Below are positions 32,993 through 41,493 of a stretch of DNA of 64,000 bases, piece after piece. Origin of the DNA: Rathayibacter sp. VKM Ac-2759 (GTDB taxonomy: Bacteria; Actinomycetota; Actinomycetes; Actinomycetales; Microbacteriaceae); assembly GCF_009834225.1 (NCBI RefSeq), contig NZ_CP047176.1:930001-994000 (forward strand). Reading direction: 5' to 3'. Position numbers and translations under genes: made by a program. The notes under the pieces are model-generated. The model was not told the origin of the DNA and made no database searches. It was given only the letters and a program-made list of their open reading frames with translations. Numbering within the stretch: the first letter of the stretch is position 1; each line of letters begins with the position of its first letter.

Positions 32993-34528
32993 ATGAGCAC
33001 GTTCCTGAGGCTCGTCGGCCTCCGCAAGTACTTCGCCTCCTCGGGGGTGCTGGCCGTCGCCGACGTCTCGCTCGAGGTGGCGGCCGGCGAGGTCGTCGCG
33101 CTCGTCGGCGAGAACGGGACGGGCAAGACCACGCTGATGAACCTCCTCTTCGGCGCGTTCCCGCTCGACGCGGGCCGCATCGAGATCGAGGGGGAGGAGG
33201 TGGCGATCCGCGGACCCCAGGACGCGATCGACCACGGGATCGGCATGGTGCAGCAGCACTTCGCGCTCGTCCCCTCCTTCACCGTCGCGCAGAACGTGCT
33301 GCTCGGCCGCGAGCCGCGGCGGCGGGACGGCCGGGTCGACGACGCCGCCGCCGAGCGCGAGGTCGCGGCGCTCGCCGACCGCCTCGGCTTCCCCATCGAC
33401 CCCGGCAAGCTGGTCGCCGCGCTCCCGATCGGGCTGCAGCAGCGGGTCGAGATCCTGAAGGCGCTCGCGGGCGACACGAGGCTCCTGATCCTCGACGAGC
33501 CCACCGCCGTCCTCACGCCCGCCGAGGCGGAGGACCTCCTCCGCGCCGTGCGGCACCTCGCCTCCCTCGGCACCGCCGTGGTGTTCATCAGCCACAAGCT
33601 CCCCGAGGTGATGGCGGTCGCCGACCGCATCGTCGTGATGCGCCGCGGGCACGTGGTCGGCGAGATGACGGCCGCGGAGGCGACCCCTCGCGCCATCGCG
33701 CGCATGATGGTCGGCCGCGAGGTCCTCCTCACCGCCGACATCCCTCCGAGCACCCCCGGCGAGACCGTGCTGCAGGTCTCCGGAGTGTCGACCCCGCAGG
33801 TCAGCGCGGGCGACTCCGGTCTCGACGACGTGTCGCTCGCGATCGCCGCGGGCGAGATCCTCGGAGTCGCCGGCGTCAGCGGCAACGGCCAGGGCGCCCT
33901 CGTCGACGCGATCGCCGGGCTCCGCCGGGTGCAGTCGGGCCGGGTCGTGATCGCCGGGAGGGACACGACCGGCCGCGGTCCGCGCGCCGCCCGCGACGCG
34001 GGGCTCGCGCACATCGCCGAGGACCGCATGCACGTCGGGCTCAACCGCGGAGCGACCCTCGAGGAGAACGCCGTCTCGGTCGCCTACCGCTCGAGCCGCT
34101 TCCACCGCGCGGGCCTGCTCCGCCGCGGTGCGATCCACCGCTTCGCCCAGCAGCTGATCGCCGACTACGTCGTGCGCGGCGCCTCCGCGCGGCGCCTCAT
34201 CGGCTCGCTCTCGGGCGGCAACCTGCAGAAGATCGTGATCGGGCGCGAGCTCGACGGCGACCCCGCGGTCATCATCGCGAACCAGCCGACCCGCGGCCTC
34301 GACGTCGGCAGCATCGAGTTCGTGCACCGGGCGCTGCTCGCCGCGCGCAGCCGCGGAGCCGGTGTGCTGCTGATCTCGGCCGAGCTCGAGGAGATCCTCT
34401 CGCTCTCCGACCGCATCGTCGTGCTCTACGAGGGCCGTCTGGCCGGTCCCTTCCCGCGCGGCGCGCTCGAGACCTCCGAGATCGGCGCCCTCATGGCCGG
34501 CTCCGACCCCGCGGTGACGAGCCGATGA
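32993..34528 (+). CDS. Nucleoside ABC transporter double ATPase
   Basis: This 511-residue protein has two ATPase halves. The first has Walker A GENGTGKTTL, Q-loop MVQQHFALVPSFTVAQN, an LPIGLQQRVEILKAL signature and Walker B LLILDEPTAVLTP. The second has a degenerate Walker A (VSGNGQGALVDAIAG), then AEDRMHVGLNRGATLEENAV, LSGGNLQKIVIGREL and IIANQPTRGLDVGSIEFVH. A non-canonical second site is normal for BMP- and ribose-type importers. Its stop overlaps the amidohydrolase start as ATGA. Confidence 0.93.
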   Translation: MSTFLRLVGLRKYFASSGVLAVADVSLEVAAGEVVALVGENGTGKTTLMNLLFGAFPLDAGRIEIEGEEVAIRGPQDAIDHGIGMVQQHFALVPSFTVAQNVLLGREPRRRDGRVDDAAAEREVAALADRLGFPIDPGKLVAALPIGLQQRVEILKALAGDTRLLILDEPTAVLTPAEAEDLLRAVRHLASLGTAVVFISHKLPEVMAVADRIVVMRRGHVVGEMTAAEATPRAIARMMVGREVLLTADIPPSTPGETVLQVSGVSTPQVSAGDSGLDDVSLAIAAGEILGVAGVSGNGQGALVDAIAGLRRVQSGRVVIAGRDTTGRGPRAARDAGLAHIAEDRMHVGLNRGATLEENAVSVAYRSSRFHRAGLLRRGAIHRFAQQLIADYVVRGASARRLIGSLSGGNLQKIVIGRELDGDPAVIIANQPTRGLDVGSIEFVHRALLAARSRGAGVLLISAELEEILSLSDRIVVLYEGRLAGPFPRGALETSEIGALMAGSDPAVTSR

Positions 34529-35847
34529 CGCGCACGCTGGTCGTCGCCGACCACGTCCTCGCGCAGGCCGAGGCCGACGAGCTCGGCCCCGCCGTCGTCA
34601 CCATCGAGGACGGCATCGTGCTCTCGGTCGACAGGCTCCGCGGCAGCCGGCCGACCGGCGCGGGTGTCGTCGACCTCGGCGCGAGCGTCGTGATGCCGGG
34701 CCTCGTCAATGCGCACGCGCACGCCCCGATGATGCTGTTCCGCGGCGTCTCCGAGGGGCACTCGCTGCTCACCCTCGAGGGCTGGCTCGGTGCCATCCGC
34801 TCGCTCGAAGCGCACCTCACCCCCGAGCTGCTGGCCGCCTCCGCCTCGGTCGCCTGCGCCGAGATGATCGGCAGCGGCACCACCTTCTTCGCCGACCAGT
34901 ACCTCTTCGCAGAGGCGTACCTGCCGGCCGTCGAGGCGTCGGGACTGCGCTCCCGGGTCGCCTACGGCATCGTCGAGCTCGGCGACGACGACGCCCGTGC
35001 CGTCGGGCTCGCGGCCGCGGAGGCCTTCGTCGCCGCCTCGCAGGAGCACCCGCTCGTGCGCGGCTGGGTCGGCCCGCACGCCTTCTTCGTCGACAACCAG
35101 ATCGAGGCGATCGAGGCCGAGGTGGCGCTCGCGCACCGCTACGGAGTGGGCCTGCACACGCACTACGGCACCTCGGGAGAGGAGGACGCGACCTGCCGCG
35201 AGCGCTACGGCCGCGGTGCCCTCGAGATGATGGGGGAGCTCGGCCTGTTCGACGTGCCGCTCCTGCTCGCCCACTCGAACGAGATCGTGGTCGAGGAGCT
35301 CGGCCTGCTCGCCGGATCGCGCGCCAGCCTGGTGGCCGCCGCCTCCGTCGCCATGATCAGCGGAGCCGCCGCGCCGCCCGTGCGCCAGACGCTCGACGCC
35401 GGCGTGAACGTCGCGATCGGCACCGACAACCTCTGCGGCAACAACAACGCCGACCTCTTCGAGGAGCTGCGGACCCTCGGCAAGCTGGCGGCGTTCGCGG
35501 AGCGGCGCCCGAACGCCATCACGTCGCGCGAGCTGCTCGGGATGGCGACGTGGCGCGGGCACCGGGCGCTCGGCGGCGCGACGGAGGACGGGACGCTGGC
35601 TCCCGGAGCCGTGGCGGATCTGATCGCGCTCCCCGTCTCGGCCCTGCACCGCGGACCGGTCGGCGCGCAGTCGCTGCACTCGGCGCTGGTCTACGGGGCC
35701 TCGGGCTTCGACACCTCGCACGTGATGACGGGCGGCCGGTGGCTGAAGCGCGACGGAGCCGTGCAGACGGTCGACCTCGCGGCGTCGCTCGAGGGGCGGC
35801 AGCGCGACTACGACACGCTGATGGAGCGGGTGCGCGCGGTGGCGTGA
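34525..35847 (+). CDS. Amidohydrolase (TRZ/ATZ/adenosine deaminase-like)
   Basis: This 440-residue metal-dependent hydrolase has MPGLVNAHAHAPMMLFRG (H-x-H ligands), GVGLHTHYGTSGEEDATC, LLLAHSNEIV and NVAIGTDNLCGNNNADLFEEL (catalytic Asp). This is the amidohydrolase pattern of the MtaD/SsnA/chlorohydrolase group that deaminate adenosine derivatives, guanine or triazines. Coupling to the nucleoside ATPase argues for deamination of an imported purine compound. The exact base cannot be told. Convergent with a lipoprotein gene, stops 3 nt apart. Confidence 0.88.
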   Translation: MTRTLVVADHVLAQAEADELGPAVVTIEDGIVLSVDRLRGSRPTGAGVVDLGASVVMPGLVNAHAHAPMMLFRGVSEGHSLLTLEGWLGAIRSLEAHLTPELLAASASVACAEMIGSGTTFFADQYLFAEAYLPAVEASGLRSRVAYGIVELGDDDARAVGLAAAEAFVAASQEHPLVRGWVGPHAFFVDNQIEAIEAEVALAHRYGVGLHTHYGTSGEEDATCRERYGRGALEMMGELGLFDVPLLLAHSNEIVVEELGLLAGSRASLVAAASVAMISGAAAPPVRQTLDAGVNVAIGTDNLCGNNNADLFEELRTLGKLAAFAERRPNAITSRELLGMATWRGHRALGGATEDGTLAPGAVADLIALPVSALHRGPVGAQSLHSALVYGASGFDTSHVMTGGRWLKRDGAVQTVDLAASLEGRQRDYDTLMERVRAVA

Positions 35848-35850
35848 GCC

Positions 35851-36300
35851 TCAGTCTGCGGGGGCGAACACGATCTCGCCGGCGGAGTTGCTCCACACCG
35901 TGTCCGCGCCGTCGACGGTGATCGTGACGGGCTCGGCGAGGAGAGCGTCGACGAGGACGCTGATGTCGCTCGCCGGAGGCAGGCACGTCGAGAACGTCGC
36001 CGACAGCGTCGTGACGGTGAGGACGCCGTCCTCCAGGTGGAACGGACCCGACTTCACGTCGCAGCCGTCGTCGACGGTGAGGCGGTGGTTGCCGTCCTTC
36101 GTGAGGGTGAGGGCGAGGGGGACGACCGGGTCGGTGAAGTCGAGATCCGTCGTGCTGCTCGCGGAGACGCTGCGGTACACGCCGGGCTCCAGCTCGGCCA
36201 CCGGTGCCGGCTCGGGGCGCGGAGCGGTGGCGGCGCACGCGGCGAGTGCGGAGGCGGTCACGGCCGCGAGGAGGAGCGCAGCGGAGCGGGTGGTGCGCAC
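35851..36300 (-). CDS. Small lipoprotein, META-domain-like
   Basis: This 149-residue product has a signal peptide and lipobox ASALAACAAT (Cys about residue 22). The mature domain has DGNHRLTVDDGCDVKSGPF, DGVLTVTTLSATFSTCLPP and a final VFAPAD. The spacing of the two cysteine regions (DGC and STC) recalls META/HslJ domains, but the match is loose. GTG start. No operon partner; function unknown. Confidence 0.65.
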   Translation of the reverse strand: MRTTRSAALLLAAVTASALAACAATAPRPEPAPVAELEPGVYRSVSASSTTDLDFTDPVVPLALTLTKDGNHRLTVDDGCDVKSGPFHLEDGVLTVTTLSATFSTCLPPASDISVLVDALLAEPVTITVDGADTVWSNSAGEIVFAPAD

Positions 36301-36403
36301 GTGGCCCTCCCGTCGTCGCCGCGCCGAGTCAAGCAGGAGGGACGACCCGGGACAAGGCCGCGTTGCGCCGGGCCGGCCGTCTGCGTGTCCTTCCGTCCGC
36401 CCG

Positions 36404-36507
36404 CTGGTCGAGTAGCCCCGAAGGGGCGTATCGAGACCCGCCGGCGTCAGCAGGTCCGGCGACGCGGGATCTCGATACGCCCGCTCCGCGGGCTACTCGA
36501 TCAGCAG
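36404..36507. repeat. 104-bp palindromic repeat, copy 2
   Basis: Outer arms CTGGTCGAGTA and TACTCGATCAG are inverted. Each side carries its own small hairpin (GCCCC-GAA-GGGGC on the left, GCCCGC-TCC-GCGGGC on the right), and an inner stem GTATCGAGA/TCTCGATAC is perfect in this copy. The predicted fold is cloverleaf-like. Confidence 0.93.
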
Positions 36508-36594
36508 GCGACGGCCGGCTCGGGATGCGGCTGCGGCGTCGGACCACCGTCGGCCGGCCTCCTGTCCGCCTGCCTGCGCTGCCTCGCGCTCCTG

Positions 36595-36698
36595 CTGGTC
36601 GAGTAGCCCCGAAGGGGCGTATCGAGACCCACCACCTCCAGCAGGTCCGGCGACGCGGGATCTCGATGCGCCCGCTCCGCGGGCTACTCGATCAGCAG
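36595..36698. repeat. 104-bp palindromic repeat, copy 3
   Basis: Same length and layout as the copy at 36404, with the same small hairpins. Differences are few (for example TCTCGATGC in the inner right arm, and CACCTCC in the centre). It is in the same orientation as its neighbours. Confidence 0.93.
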
Positions 36699-36772
36699 GC
36701 GGGCAGGAGGCGGCGCAGGAGGTGGTGAGACCGTCGAGCCCGCCGTCAGCGAGCCTCCCGCCCGCCCGCCCG

Positions 36773-36876
36773 CTGGTCGAGTAGCCCCGAAGGGGCGTAT
36801 CGAGACCCACCGGCGTCAGCAGGTCCGGCGACGCGGGATCTCGATGCGCCCGCTCCGCGGGCTACTCGATCAGTAG
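36773..36876. repeat. 104-bp palindromic repeat, copy 4
   Basis: Same length and layout; nearly identical to copies 2 and 3, ending CAGTAG instead of CAGCAG. It ends 50 nt before the HNH endonuclease ATG. Confidence 0.93.
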
Positions 36877-36926
36877 GCAGGAGGCGGTGACACGGCAGTG
36901 TCGGTGGTCCCTGATTCAATACTCGT

Positions 36927-38267
36927 ATGGATGGAGCGGGTGAGACCTCAGCGGCAGTCGCGGCGCGGCTCGGCGCGGTCGACGAGCTGGCCGAGCTCGC
37001 GGCGCGGGCGGGGTTCTCCTCGGCGCAGCTGCAGTTCACCCGCGCCACGGCCCTCCACCTCGCCCGCCGGGTCGCGTGGGAGATCCCGGAGGCGTTCGCC
37101 CGGAGTGGCCGGCTGTCGCGGAGCGAGTCGCGTGACCTCGTGGAGCGGTCCATCCGTGCCGACCTCGCGACCCGGCAGGGCATGACCGAGCGGATGGTGA
37201 CACGCAACCTCGAGCTCGCCCAGCTGCTGTTCGAGGACCTGCCGCTGACCCGCGCTGCCCTCTCGGAGGGTCGACTGCTGTGGGAGGCGATCGAGGCGAT
37301 CTGCGACGCCGCCGCCACCCTGCCCGCCACGGCCCGAGGCGCGCTCGACGAACGCGCGGTGGAGGTGGCGCTGACGAAGAATCTCACGCAGCTGCGCCGG
37401 GCCGTCGCACGGATGCGAGACGAACTGCACGACGAGCCTCTGGCCGTGCGGCACGTGCGCGCTCGGCAGGATCGCGGCGTGTGGGTGAGTCCCGAGATCG
37501 ACGGCATGGCCACCGTGTGCGCACTCCTGCCAGCGCCCGTCGCGATGAGCGCGTACAACCGACTCGACCGGATCGCCCGCACCCTCCGCGACGGCGACGC
37601 CGAGGCCTCCGGCGACGAGCGCACGCTCGCCCAGCTGCGCGCCGACGCCCTCGCGGACCTGCTCTGCGACGGCGACATCGCCGGCACGACCCCGGTCGAC
37701 GACGGCCCGGCCGCCCCGCCGACGTTCGTGCCCGGAGTGCGCGCTGACGTGCGGCTGACGCTCGCCGCGAGCACCGCCTCCGGAGCCGACGACGCCCCCG
37801 CGCACCTCGACGGCTACGGACTCATCCCCGCCGACACCGCCCGCGAACTCGTCGGCGTCGGAGCGTCCTTCACCCGCATCCTGACGGACCCGGACACCGG
37901 GATCGTCGCCTCCGTCGGCCGCACCCACCGCGTCCCACCCCACCGGATGCGCCTCCACCTCCAGCTCCGCGACCAGACGTGCCGCTTCCCCGGCTGCACC
38001 CGCCCGGCCTCCACCAGCGAGGCAGACCACACCCTCGAATGGCGCAACGGCGGCGACACCGCCCTCGCGAACCTTTTGAGCCTCTGCACCGCGCACCACC
38101 ACGTCCGCCACGGCGACCGCTGGACCTACCGCCTCCACCCCGACGGCACCGCCGAGTGGACCACCCCCACAGGACGCCGCGTCACCACCCGGCCACCCGT
38201 TCTTCCCGGAGGCCCACCCCGGCCACCGTCTCGCCCCCGGTTCGAGGACGCGCCTCCGCCGTTCTGA
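36927..38267 (+). CDS. HNH endonuclease with DUF222 domain
   Basis: This 446-residue protein has an N-terminal helical DUF222 domain (~1-330; ARRVAWEIPEAFARSGRLS, ARMRDELHDEPLAVRHVRAR) and a C-terminal HNH nuclease (~350-410). The nuclease shows the zinc cysteines in DQTCRFPGCTRPAS and the ADHTLEW..GGDTALANLL..CTAHHHVRH catalytic region. A Pro-rich tail ends the protein. The family is the 13E12-repeat type of mycobacteria, multicopy in Microbacteriaceae. Biological role unknown; homing or repeat-associated activity has been suspected. It directly follows three palindromic repeats, which may be meaningful. Confidence 0.93.
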   Translation: MDGAGETSAAVAARLGAVDELAELAARAGFSSAQLQFTRATALHLARRVAWEIPEAFARSGRLSRSESRDLVERSIRADLATRQGMTERMVTRNLELAQLLFEDLPLTRAALSEGRLLWEAIEAICDAAATLPATARGALDERAVEVALTKNLTQLRRAVARMRDELHDEPLAVRHVRARQDRGVWVSPEIDGMATVCALLPAPVAMSAYNRLDRIARTLRDGDAEASGDERTLAQLRADALADLLCDGDIAGTTPVDDGPAAPPTFVPGVRADVRLTLAASTASGADDAPAHLDGYGLIPADTARELVGVGASFTRILTDPDTGIVASVGRTHRVPPHRMRLHLQLRDQTCRFPGCTRPASTSEADHTLEWRNGGDTALANLLSLCTAHHHVRHGDRWTYRLHPDGTAEWTTPTGRRVTTRPPVLPGGPPRPPSRPRFEDAPPPF

Positions 38268-38442
38268 GGCGCGCCGCCGCCCCGTGCGGCGCCACGCACC
38301 TCTTCCTCGCGCGGAGGCGCCGTCCTGCGAGGGATCCGCCGCCCACGATCCCGACTCGGAGCGGTCCGCTCCCGTGGCGTGCTCGACTGTCGACGCGGAG
38401 CCCTCCTGGAGCGACCGGAGCGCGACACCGCGGCTCGACAGG

Positions 38443-39189
38443 TCAGACGCCCCAGTTCGCCGACGGCGCTGCGATCCGCGACACCGTGATCTCGTCCTCC
38501 GCGACGGCCATCACGGAGTTGACGAGATCACCGCCGTTGTGCGAGCCGACCGTCGTCTCGTCGAACAGGAACAGCCCGAGACTCCCTCCCTCCGGGACGC
38601 CATCGGGGTGCTGCGCGACCACGTCCCGGGTCGCATCGCCGACCGCGACGCCGCCGAGCGTGCTGATGGCGACATCGCCGACCGAGGGTGCCGTCGCGTC
38701 GACCATGAAGTCCGGCTCGGGGAACTCCAGCTCCGGACCGCCCGCGTCGTACACCTCGGTGTCCTTGAAGGCGAACCCCGGCCACCCCGAGACGCGGCTG
38801 CGGAACCCCTCGTACGGCACGTCGTCCGACTCGGTCGGCGCGCTGCCGAACGCCTCGGTGAGCGCCTCGACCGCGCCCGTCCCGTTCCGGTAGTCCCAGG
38901 TCCCCAGCTCCGTCCCGGAGGCGTCCACGAGCGAGAAGGACGTCGGCCCGATCAGCAGGCTCACCGCGTCCGCCATCGCCGGCGAGGGAGTGGCGGAGCC
39001 ACCGGGGGCGGGGGTCGCCGACCCGGAGGCGCTCGGGGTCGCCGACGCGGGTGCCGCCGCCCCGCCGGCCGCCGTCGGATCGGCGACCGGCTCGGCGGCG
39101 GTGTCGGCGGCGGGAACGCAGCCCGTCAGAGCGGCCAGCACGGTCGCTGCGAGGACGGCGGTCAGGAGCGGGCGCGAACGGATGTGCAT
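38443..39189 (-). CDS. Secreted lipoprotein of unknown function
   Basis: This 248-residue product has a signal peptide with lipobox LAALTGCVPA (Cys about residue 24), then an Ala/Thr/Ser/Pro/Gly linker (~30-70) and a folded domain of ~175 residues (VSLLIGPTSFSLVDASGTELGTW, YEGFRSRVSGWPGFAFKDTEVYD, NSVMAVAEDEITVSRIAAPS). No known motif is recognised. The 175 nt before its stop codon, up to the HNH gene, show nothing. It is probably surface-anchored. Confidence 0.7.
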   Translation of the reverse strand: MHIRSRPLLTAVLAATVLAALTGCVPAADTAAEPVADPTAAGGAAAPASATPSASGSATPAPGGSATPSPAMADAVSLLIGPTSFSLVDASGTELGTWDYRNGTGAVEALTEAFGSAPTESDDVPYEGFRSRVSGWPGFAFKDTEVYDAGGPELEFPEPDFMVDATAPSVGDVAISTLGGVAVGDATRDVVAQHPDGVPEGGSLGLFLFDETTVGSHNGGDLVNSVMAVAEDEITVSRIAAPSANWGV

Positions 39190-39319
39190 GATGGAGGACC
39201 CCCGGGAGCAGACTGCGGGGGCTCGGATCGTCCCCCTCCGCTCATCCTCGGGCAGACGGGTCCACCCCGCGAGCGTGACCTGCTGACGATTCGCACCGGG
39301 CTCGATCAGCGTGCGGCTC

Positions 39320-40465
39320 TCACTCCGACGCCCGCGCGAACGACGGCGCGAGCCGCTCCTCCCGCAGCCGCTCGCGCCGCTCGTCGTCGAGGAACCCGGC
39401 GGCCAGCGCCGTGCGCTGCGCGCGCTCGATGTCGGCGAGGCCCCAGCCGAACCGGTCGACCATCACCCGCAGCTCGCCCGTGACCCCGGTCCTCGAGAGC
39501 AGCCGGTTGTCGGGGTGCACGGTCACCGCGACCCCGGCCGCGTGGAGCAGGCCGACCGGGTGCTGCGCGAGCGTGTCCACGACTCCGCCCGGTTGCGAGT
39601 TCGACGTCGGGCACATCTCGAGCGGGATCGCCTCGTCGACGACCCGCTGGGCGAGGGGGCCGAGGCGGAGGCTGTCGCGCCCGCCGCCCGCACGCCGCCA
39701 GGCGGCGGCGACCTCGCCGACCGGATGCACGCGACCGTCCACCGCGATGTCCTCGGCGAGCCGCGCTCCGTGACCGATGCGCTGAGCCGCGCAGCTGTCG
39801 AGGGCGTCCTCGATGGAGTCGGCACCCGCCATCTCGCCCGCGTGCACCGTCCGCGAGAGCCCGTGCGCCGCCGCGAGGCGGAACCACTCGGCGTGCTCCC
39901 GGGCCGGACGGCCCTCCTCGTGCCCGGCGAGGTCGATGCCGACGACGGCGTCGCGGTTCCGGAGCGCCGCGGCGACCACCTCCGGGCCGCGATCGGCGGT
40001 GCGCATGATCGAGAGCAGCTGGCGCACGAGCACGGGCCGGCCGTCGCGGGCCGCGTCGCGCATGCCCGCGTCGAGTCCGTCCTGCACGGCGGCGAGGGCC
40101 TCGTCCATCGAGAGTCCGCGGGCGAGGTGCTTCTCGGGCGCCCACCGCGTCTCGGCGTACACGACCCCGTCGGCGGCGAGCGTCCCGACGTACTCGCGCG
40201 CGATCCTCCGCAGCTGCGGGGCGGTCTGCATCACCGAGGTGGTCAGCCCGAAGAGCAGCTCCCAGTCGGCGCCCGGTTCGAGCTCGGCGAAGTGCGTGAA
40301 CCAGTGCTGCAGCGCCTCCGGATCCTGGCGGGGGACGGGTGCACCCGACTCGGCCGCGAGCTCGAGCAGCGTCGCGGGGCGCACGGAGCCGTCGAGGTGG
40401 TCGTGCAGCGACACCTTCGCCAGCGCGGCGAGGGGATCGGCGGGGTCGACCCAGGTCGTGGTCAT
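39320..40465 (-). CDS. add: Adenosine deaminase
   Basis: This 381-residue protein carries the zinc and catalytic motifs of adenosine deaminase: SLHDHLDGSVRP (H-x-H), DLAGHEEG, TVHAGEMAGADSI (His and the catalytic Glu region), RIGHGARL and VHPDNRLLS with the ligand Asp. The DNRL variant is usual in actinobacteria. It hydrolyses adenosine or deoxyadenosine to inosine or deoxyinosine. It is the last gene of a minus-strand operon behind two ADP-ribosylglycohydrolase genes, joined by an ATGA overlap. Inosine so formed could feed the nucleoside hydrolases upstream. Confidence 0.93.
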   Translation of the reverse strand: MTTTWVDPADPLAALAKVSLHDHLDGSVRPATLLELAAESGAPVPRQDPEALQHWFTHFAELEPGADWELLFGLTTSVMQTAPQLRRIAREYVGTLAADGVVYAETRWAPEKHLARGLSMDEALAAVQDGLDAGMRDAARDGRPVLVRQLLSIMRTADRGPEVVAAALRNRDAVVGIDLAGHEEGRPAREHAEWFRLAAAHGLSRTVHAGEMAGADSIEDALDSCAAQRIGHGARLAEDIAVDGRVHPVGEVAAAWRRAGGGRDSLRLGPLAQRVVDEAIPLEMCPTSNSQPGGVVDTLAQHPVGLLHAAGVAVTVHPDNRLLSRTGVTGELRVMVDRFGWGLADIERAQRTALAAGFLDDERRERLREERLAPSFARASE

Positions 40466-41493
40466 GAGTCGGTCCTTCCCGAGAGGCGGAGCAGTGCGTC
40501 GGCCGTCGCGAGCAGGTCGACCCCGGCGGTCCCGGGCAGGAGCACGCCCTCGAGCAGGGCGAGCGGCCGGTACGCCTCCAGCGCGCCGGCGCCGGAGGCG
40601 GCACCGCAGAGCGCGCCGACGATCGCGGGCGTCCCGTCGGCGGCCCTCGAGATCGAGAGGGCGAGGGGGAGCGCGCGCCCCGCCTCCGCTCCGGCGAGAC
40701 CGACGACGACCAGCGCGACCGGGAGGGTCACCGCCGCCGCGTTCGAGTACGAGTAGTTGCGCGGGACGAGCCGCTCGATCAGCTCGGGCAGCACTTGGAA
40801 CGGATCGACGCCCCCCCCGACGAGACCGCGCGCGTCGTCGAGCGCTGCAGCGAGTCGACCCGGGGCGGGTTCGCTCAGCGCCGCGGCGACCACGCTCTGC
40901 ACCTCCGCTCCTGCGACGAGGGCCGCGACCGCGCGCGCCGTGATCACCGCCGCCGCGAGGCCGTCGCCCGAGTTCGTGATCGAGGCGTACCCGGCGGCGA
41001 TGCGGCCCGCCCGCTCCACGTCCCCGGCCGCCGCGATCCCGATCGCCACCGCCGCGGGCAGCGCGGTGTCGTCGTCGCGGGCCGGGTTGTCGTCGCCGGT
41101 CGCCGGAGGCAGGAGCCCCAGCGCGAGGTTCCGCTCGGCGCTGCGCGCGGCGATGCCCGTCCAGGCGTCGTCTCGGGCGTGCTGCGCGATCCAGTGCGGC
41201 AGCAGCGCCGCGACGCGGTGGTCGTCGGGGGAGGCGAGCAGGGCCAGCGCGGCGACGGCCGCGGTCTCGGCGTCGTCGGTCGCGACGAGGCCGCGCGTGC
41301 CGTCGAGCGTCGGGGCGAAGGGGAGGAGCGGGCGGCTGACCCGCTGCGCATCGAGCGCGGCCGTCCCGCTGCGGGCGGCTCCGCGCGGCCAGGGGTGCCG
41401 GATCGAGCGGTGCGCGTCGGCGGGATGACCCAGGGCGTCGCCGACGGCGAGGCCGAGCAGGGCGCCGCGGGCGCGGTCGGCACGCGAGGTCAT
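40462..41493 (-). CDS. ADP-ribosylglycohydrolase (DraG) family protein, degenerate metal site
   Basis: This 343-residue DraG-type protein starts MTSRADRARGALLGLAVGDALG. The N-terminal metal motif is changed to VATDDAETAAV, and the C-terminal G-x-D-x-DT motif reads SRAADGTPAIVGALCGA, so at least one Asp ligand of the dinuclear metal site is missing. The paralogue just upstream keeps both motifs. It may have a different substrate or be a non-catalytic partner. It overlaps both neighbours by ATGA. Confidence 0.85.
   Translation of the reverse strand: MTSRADRARGALLGLAVGDALGHPADAHRSIRHPWPRGAARSGTAALDAQRVSRPLLPFAPTLDGTRGLVATDDAETAAVAALALLASPDDHRVAALLPHWIAQHARDDAWTGIAARSAERNLALGLLPPATGDDNPARDDDTALPAAVAIGIAAAGDVERAGRIAAGYASITNSGDGLAAAVITARAVAALVAGAEVQSVVAAALSEPAPGRLAAALDDARGLVGGGVDPFQVLPELIERLVPRNYSYSNAAAVTLPVALVVVGLAGAEAGRALPLALSISRAADGTPAIVGALCGAASGAGALEAYRPLALLEGVLLPGTAGVDLLATADALLRLSGRTDS

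Larger units (their letters stand above)
36301..36926. other. 626-nt intergenic region made mostly of palindromic repeats
   Basis: No credible gene lies here. The open frames present are low-complexity shadows across the repeats. It holds three 104-bp repeat copies separated by 87 and 74 nt of GC-rich sequence. The last 50 nt before the HNH gene are AT-richer (ATTCAATACTC at about 36914-36924) and probably contain its promoter. Confidence 0.8.

Noticed and set aside
32993..34528. Second ATPase half read as inactivated by mutation
   Set aside because: A degenerate second Walker A (SGNGQG) is normal for the double ATPases of nucleoside and ribose importers.
36404..36876. Three regularly spaced repeats that might be a CRISPR array
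   Set aside because: The repeats are 104 bp and strongly palindromic, with GC-rich spacers of different length, no leader and no cas genes. They are intergenic palindromic elements.
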